Positions 6,043 to 7,024 of a stretch of DNA of 7,024 nucleotides are shown in pieces. The position numbers and the translations under genes were made by a program. Each line of letters opens with the position of its first letter. Within the stretch, counting starts at the first letter, position 1. The stretch is from CAYGKP01 sp964350605. Lineage in GTDB: Bacteria; Bacteroidota; Bacteroidia; Cytophagales; JAAEPT01. The notes below the pieces were generated by a model. The model saw nothing but the letters and a program-made list of their open reading frames with translations, was not told the DNA's origin and did no database searches. The DNA is taken from positions 1 through 7,024 of the forward strand of contig CAYGKP010000136.1 of NCBI GenBank assembly GCA_964350605.1, given 5' to 3'.

Positions 6043-7024
6043 ATGAAGATTCTCGACTGGTACATCTTAAAGAAGTTCCTCTTCACTTTTTTCTACACGG
6101 TCCTTCTGATCGTGGTGATCTTCTGTGTGATCGATTACACCGAGAACAACGATGATTTCATCAAGCGCAGCGCGCCGTTCCATCTGATCATCAATCACTA
6201 CTACCTGAACTACATCCCCTATCTGGCCAATTTTCTAAGTCCGATCATGATTTTCATCGCCGCGATTCTGGTCACCTCGCGGCTCGCGGGCCACACCGAA
6301 ATCGTGGCCATGCTCTCATCAGGCATCAGCTTCGCGCGGGTGCTGCGGCCCTACTTCATCGGGTCGGGGCTGATGGCCATTGCTACGTTCTTCCTGCTGG
6401 CCTACGTGCTGCCCGGCGCGACCAAGGAACGCGTGGCCTTCGAGCGCAAGTACATGAAGAACCAATACCTCTTCGAGCAACAGGACATCCACCTGAAGCT
6501 GAACGACTCGACTTACGCCTACATCCGCGACTACAACAACATTTCGAACGTCGGCAACCAGTTTTCCATCGAGACGATCGTAGGCACCGAACTGAAGCAA
6601 AAGATGACAGCCACCCGCGTGATGTGGGATTCCGCCAAAGCGGCGTGGACGGTCAACCACTGGCGGCTACGAGACTGGACTCCGGGTTACGAAGTCATCA
6701 CCGAGGGGGCGTCGATCGATACAGTAATCAACATGCACCCCGATGATTTTCAGTCGAAGTGGAAGGAGGAGATGACCTTGAACCTCGACCAGCTCAACGA
6801 GAAAATCCGCATGGAAAAAAAGCGCGGGATCGCTGACACGAAGATCTTCCAGGTCGAGTACTACGAACGGTTTTCCTATCCCTTCGCGGTCATCATCATG
6901 ACGATCATCGGCGTTGTGGTCTCGGCCCGCAAGCAACGCGGGGGCATTGGCTACCACCTGGCACTTGGCTTTGTGCTCACCCTGCTCTATCCGGCCATCC
7001 TCCACATTGGGCGGCCCTTCGCAG
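6043..7024 (+). CDS. lptG: LptF/LptG family lipopolysaccharide export permease (3' end beyond window)
   Basis: This is an inner-membrane component of the Lpt bridge, which with the ATPase LptB lifts lipopolysaccharide out of the membrane and passes it towards LptC/LptA. The window holds 327 codons with no stop; family members next to tgt in Bacteroidota are about 360 aa, so only the last membrane helix and tail are missing. Order: cytoplasmic start MKILDWYILKKFL (1-13), TM1 about 13-31, TM2 about 57-79, the LAGHTEIVAMLSSGISF coupling-helix region (81-97) typical of the family, TM3 about 103-123, a periplasmic beta-jellyroll domain about 127-270, TM4 about 276-295, and TM5 about 303-322. The ATG at 6043 is preceded by GC-rich sequence with no Shine-Dalgarno. 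LptG rather than LptF is inferred from its length and its position beside tgt; the family assignment itself is firm. Confidence 0.92.
   Translation, partial: MKILDWYILKKFLFTFFYTVLLIVVIFCVIDYTENNDDFIKRSAPFHLIINHYYLNYIPYLANFLSPIMIFIAAILVTSRLAGHTEIVAMLSSGISFARVLRPYFIGSGLMAIATFFLLAYVLPGATKERVAFERKYMKNQYLFEQQDIHLKLNDSTYAYIRDYNNISNVGNQFSIETIVGTELKQKMTATRVMWDSAKAAWTVNHWRLRDWTPGYEVITEGASIDTVINMHPDDFQSKWKEEMTLNLDQLNEKIRMEKKRGIADTKIFQVEYYERFSYPFAVIIMTIIGVVVSARKQRGGIGYHLALGFVLTLLYPAILHIGRPFA

Overview
The window looks like a chromosomal housekeeping segment from a fairly GC-rich member of the Bacteroidota. Three things point there. The replicative polymerase carries a DEDDh proofreading exonuclease fused to its N-terminus, an arrangement I recognise from Bacteroidota DnaE. 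The tRNA-guanine transglycosylase lacks the CxCxxC zinc motif, as Bacteroidota copies do. The only convincing promoter-like element, TATCTTTG, fits the Bacteroidota -7 consensus TAnnTTTG. Several genes also lack a good Shine-Dalgarno sequence. A run of exactly ten Ns (828-837) shows this is a draft or metagenome scaffold. Genus cannot be decided from the sequence.

Layout: the left two thirds (1-4852) is one leftward block on the minus strand. In order of transcription it holds a family 2 membrane glycosyltransferase (4852-3737), an ECF sigma factor overlapping it by four bases (3740-3135), the 16S rRNA methyltransferase rsmG (3090-2458), and dnaE (2451 to the left edge, cut off there and broken by the N gap). 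The last three use non-ATG starts (GTG, TTG, TTG). A rightward block starts 38 bp away from the glycosyltransferase: tgt (4891-6021), then an LptF/LptG-type lipopolysaccharide export permease from 6043, cut off at the right edge. There is no gene-free stretch above 44 bp. I see no RNA gene, mobile element, CRISPR array or long repeat.

Functionally the genes cover replication (DnaE), translation fidelity (RsmG on 16S rRNA, Tgt on tRNA), transcription control (ECF sigma) and envelope building (glycosyltransferase, LptG). I find no evidence of a new multi-gene system. The most unusual signals are inside familiar proteins. The PHP domain of DnaE has lost most of its expected metal ligands beside an intact fused exonuclease. 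Tgt has lost all four classical zinc ligands, including the histidine that I remember as retained in relatives. The apparent frameshift in dnaE is explained by the artificial gap length.
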